Source: Membranipora membranacea
Lineage: Eukaryota; Bryozoa; Gymnolaemata; Cheilostomatida; Membraniporidae
Assembly: GCA_914767715.1 (NCBI GenBank)
Contig: OU612068.1
Location: 12,340,001 to 12,400,000 of the forward strand
Reading direction: 5' to 3'
Length of the DNA: 60,000 nucleotides
How positions within the stretch are numbered: position 1 is the first letter of the stretch; each line of letters begins with the position of its first letter. The translations under genes were made by a program, and so were the position numbers. Below the pieces are notes generated by a model. That model made no database searches. It was given only the letters and a program-made list of their open reading frames with translations, and was not told where the DNA came from. Shown here piece after piece: positions 59,184 through 60,000 of the stretch.

Positions 59184-60000
59184 GGATTCTTATCAAACTC
59201 CGACCAGTTCAAGCTCTTATTGGCCTCATTCAAACTGCAGAATATTGGAATCCTCTGATTAACTGGTGGGTCATAACGCAGACTTGAAGTTTCAAAAATT
59301 ATACCAAGGGAGGGTATCACGGTTTTTTTTCGCCGAGATCAAAAAATAGATTCGCTTCAAACCTACCTCATAGGGAGGAGCAAATCCTGCTCATCTCGAA
59401 TCTGCAAACCGTTTGGCTCTGCGGCTTTTCACTCTCCGTCAGCGTCCGTTTTAATTAGGGTCACTTTTGCTATAAAAAAACATGCCAAACGGCAGCATTG
59501 AAAAATTAAAACTCTGTTGGATTCTTATCAAACTCCGACCAGTTCAAGCTCTTATTGGCCTCATTCAAACTGCAGAATATTGGAATCCTCTGATTAACTG
59601 GTGGGTCACAACGCTGACTTGAAGTTTCAAAAATTATACCAAGGGAGGGTATCACGGTTTTTTTTCGCCGAGATCAAAAAATAGATTCGCTTCAAACCTA
59701 CCTCATAGGGAGGAGCAACTCCTGCTCATCTCGAATCTGCAAACCGTTTGGCTCTGCGGCTTTTCACTCTCCGTCAGCGTCCGTTTTAATTAGGGTCACT
59801 TTTGCTAAAAAAAACATGCCAAACGGCAGCATTGAAAAATTAAAACTCTGTTGGATTCTTATCAAACTCCGACCAGTTCAAGCTCTTATTGGCCTCATTC
59901 AAACTGCAGAATATTGGAATCCTCTGATTAACTTGTGGGTCATAACGCTGACTTGAAGTCTCAAAAATTATACCAAGGGAGGGTATCACGGTTTTTTTTC
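59184..60000. repeat. 335-bp tandem satellite, array 2 (runs off the window end)
   Basis: GGCTCTGCG landmarks at 59415 and 59750 give the same 335-base period as array 1. The units here are nearly identical to each other, more so than in array 1, and the array starts abruptly at GGATTCTTATCAAACTCCGA. Confidence 0.95.

Overview
The window is nuclear DNA from a bilaterian animal, most likely a marine invertebrate; the phylum cannot be fixed from the sequence. Evidence is AT-rich non-coding DNA, intron-rich genes with clean GT-AG phases, animal-specific families (GON4L/YY1AP1, WSCD-type sulfotransferase, Toll-like receptor, class A GPCR) and abundant fold-back elements, satellites and simple repeats. 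No prokaryotic operon structure, CRISPR array or intact tRNA/rRNA gene was seen.

Left part (1-33 kb), gene-dense: (1) a FAST kinase-family mitochondrial RNA-binding protein with a C-terminal RAP domain (2179-6277, +); (2) converging on it, a large GON4L/YY1AP1-like nuclear regulator (6908 to at least 27389, -), for which I traced 30 exons with consistent splice phases; (3) nested in one GON4L intron on the opposite strand, a two-exon class A GPCR (12631-14121, +) whose true start lies in a short upstream exon; (4) a seven-exon WSCD-like type II membrane sulfotransferase (29635-33245, +), divergent from GON4L across about 1.2-2 kb.

Middle (33-49 kb): mostly non-coding and repeat-rich. The one confident gene is a two-exon mitochondrial 4-hydroxy-2-oxoglutarate aldolase (HOGA1; 38571-39755, -). 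Around it are several fold-back elements, two consecutive hairpins, a perfect 150-bp palindrome with no loop, a 335-bp tandem satellite and a 430-bp tandem repeat.

Right part (49-60 kb): an unrecognised four-exon 130-residue protein (49134-51288, -), then a Toll-like receptor gene (52638-58013, +) with signal peptide, leucine-rich repeats, LRR-CT and membrane span. Its TIR-like cytoplasmic region lies downstream in the same frame but is cut off by two stop codons. The window ends in a second array of the 335-bp satellite.

The genes do not form a pathway. The main points of interest are the nested antisense GPCR, the interrupted TIR region, the palindrome sitting at a satellite/fold-back junction, and the dispersed fold-back families.
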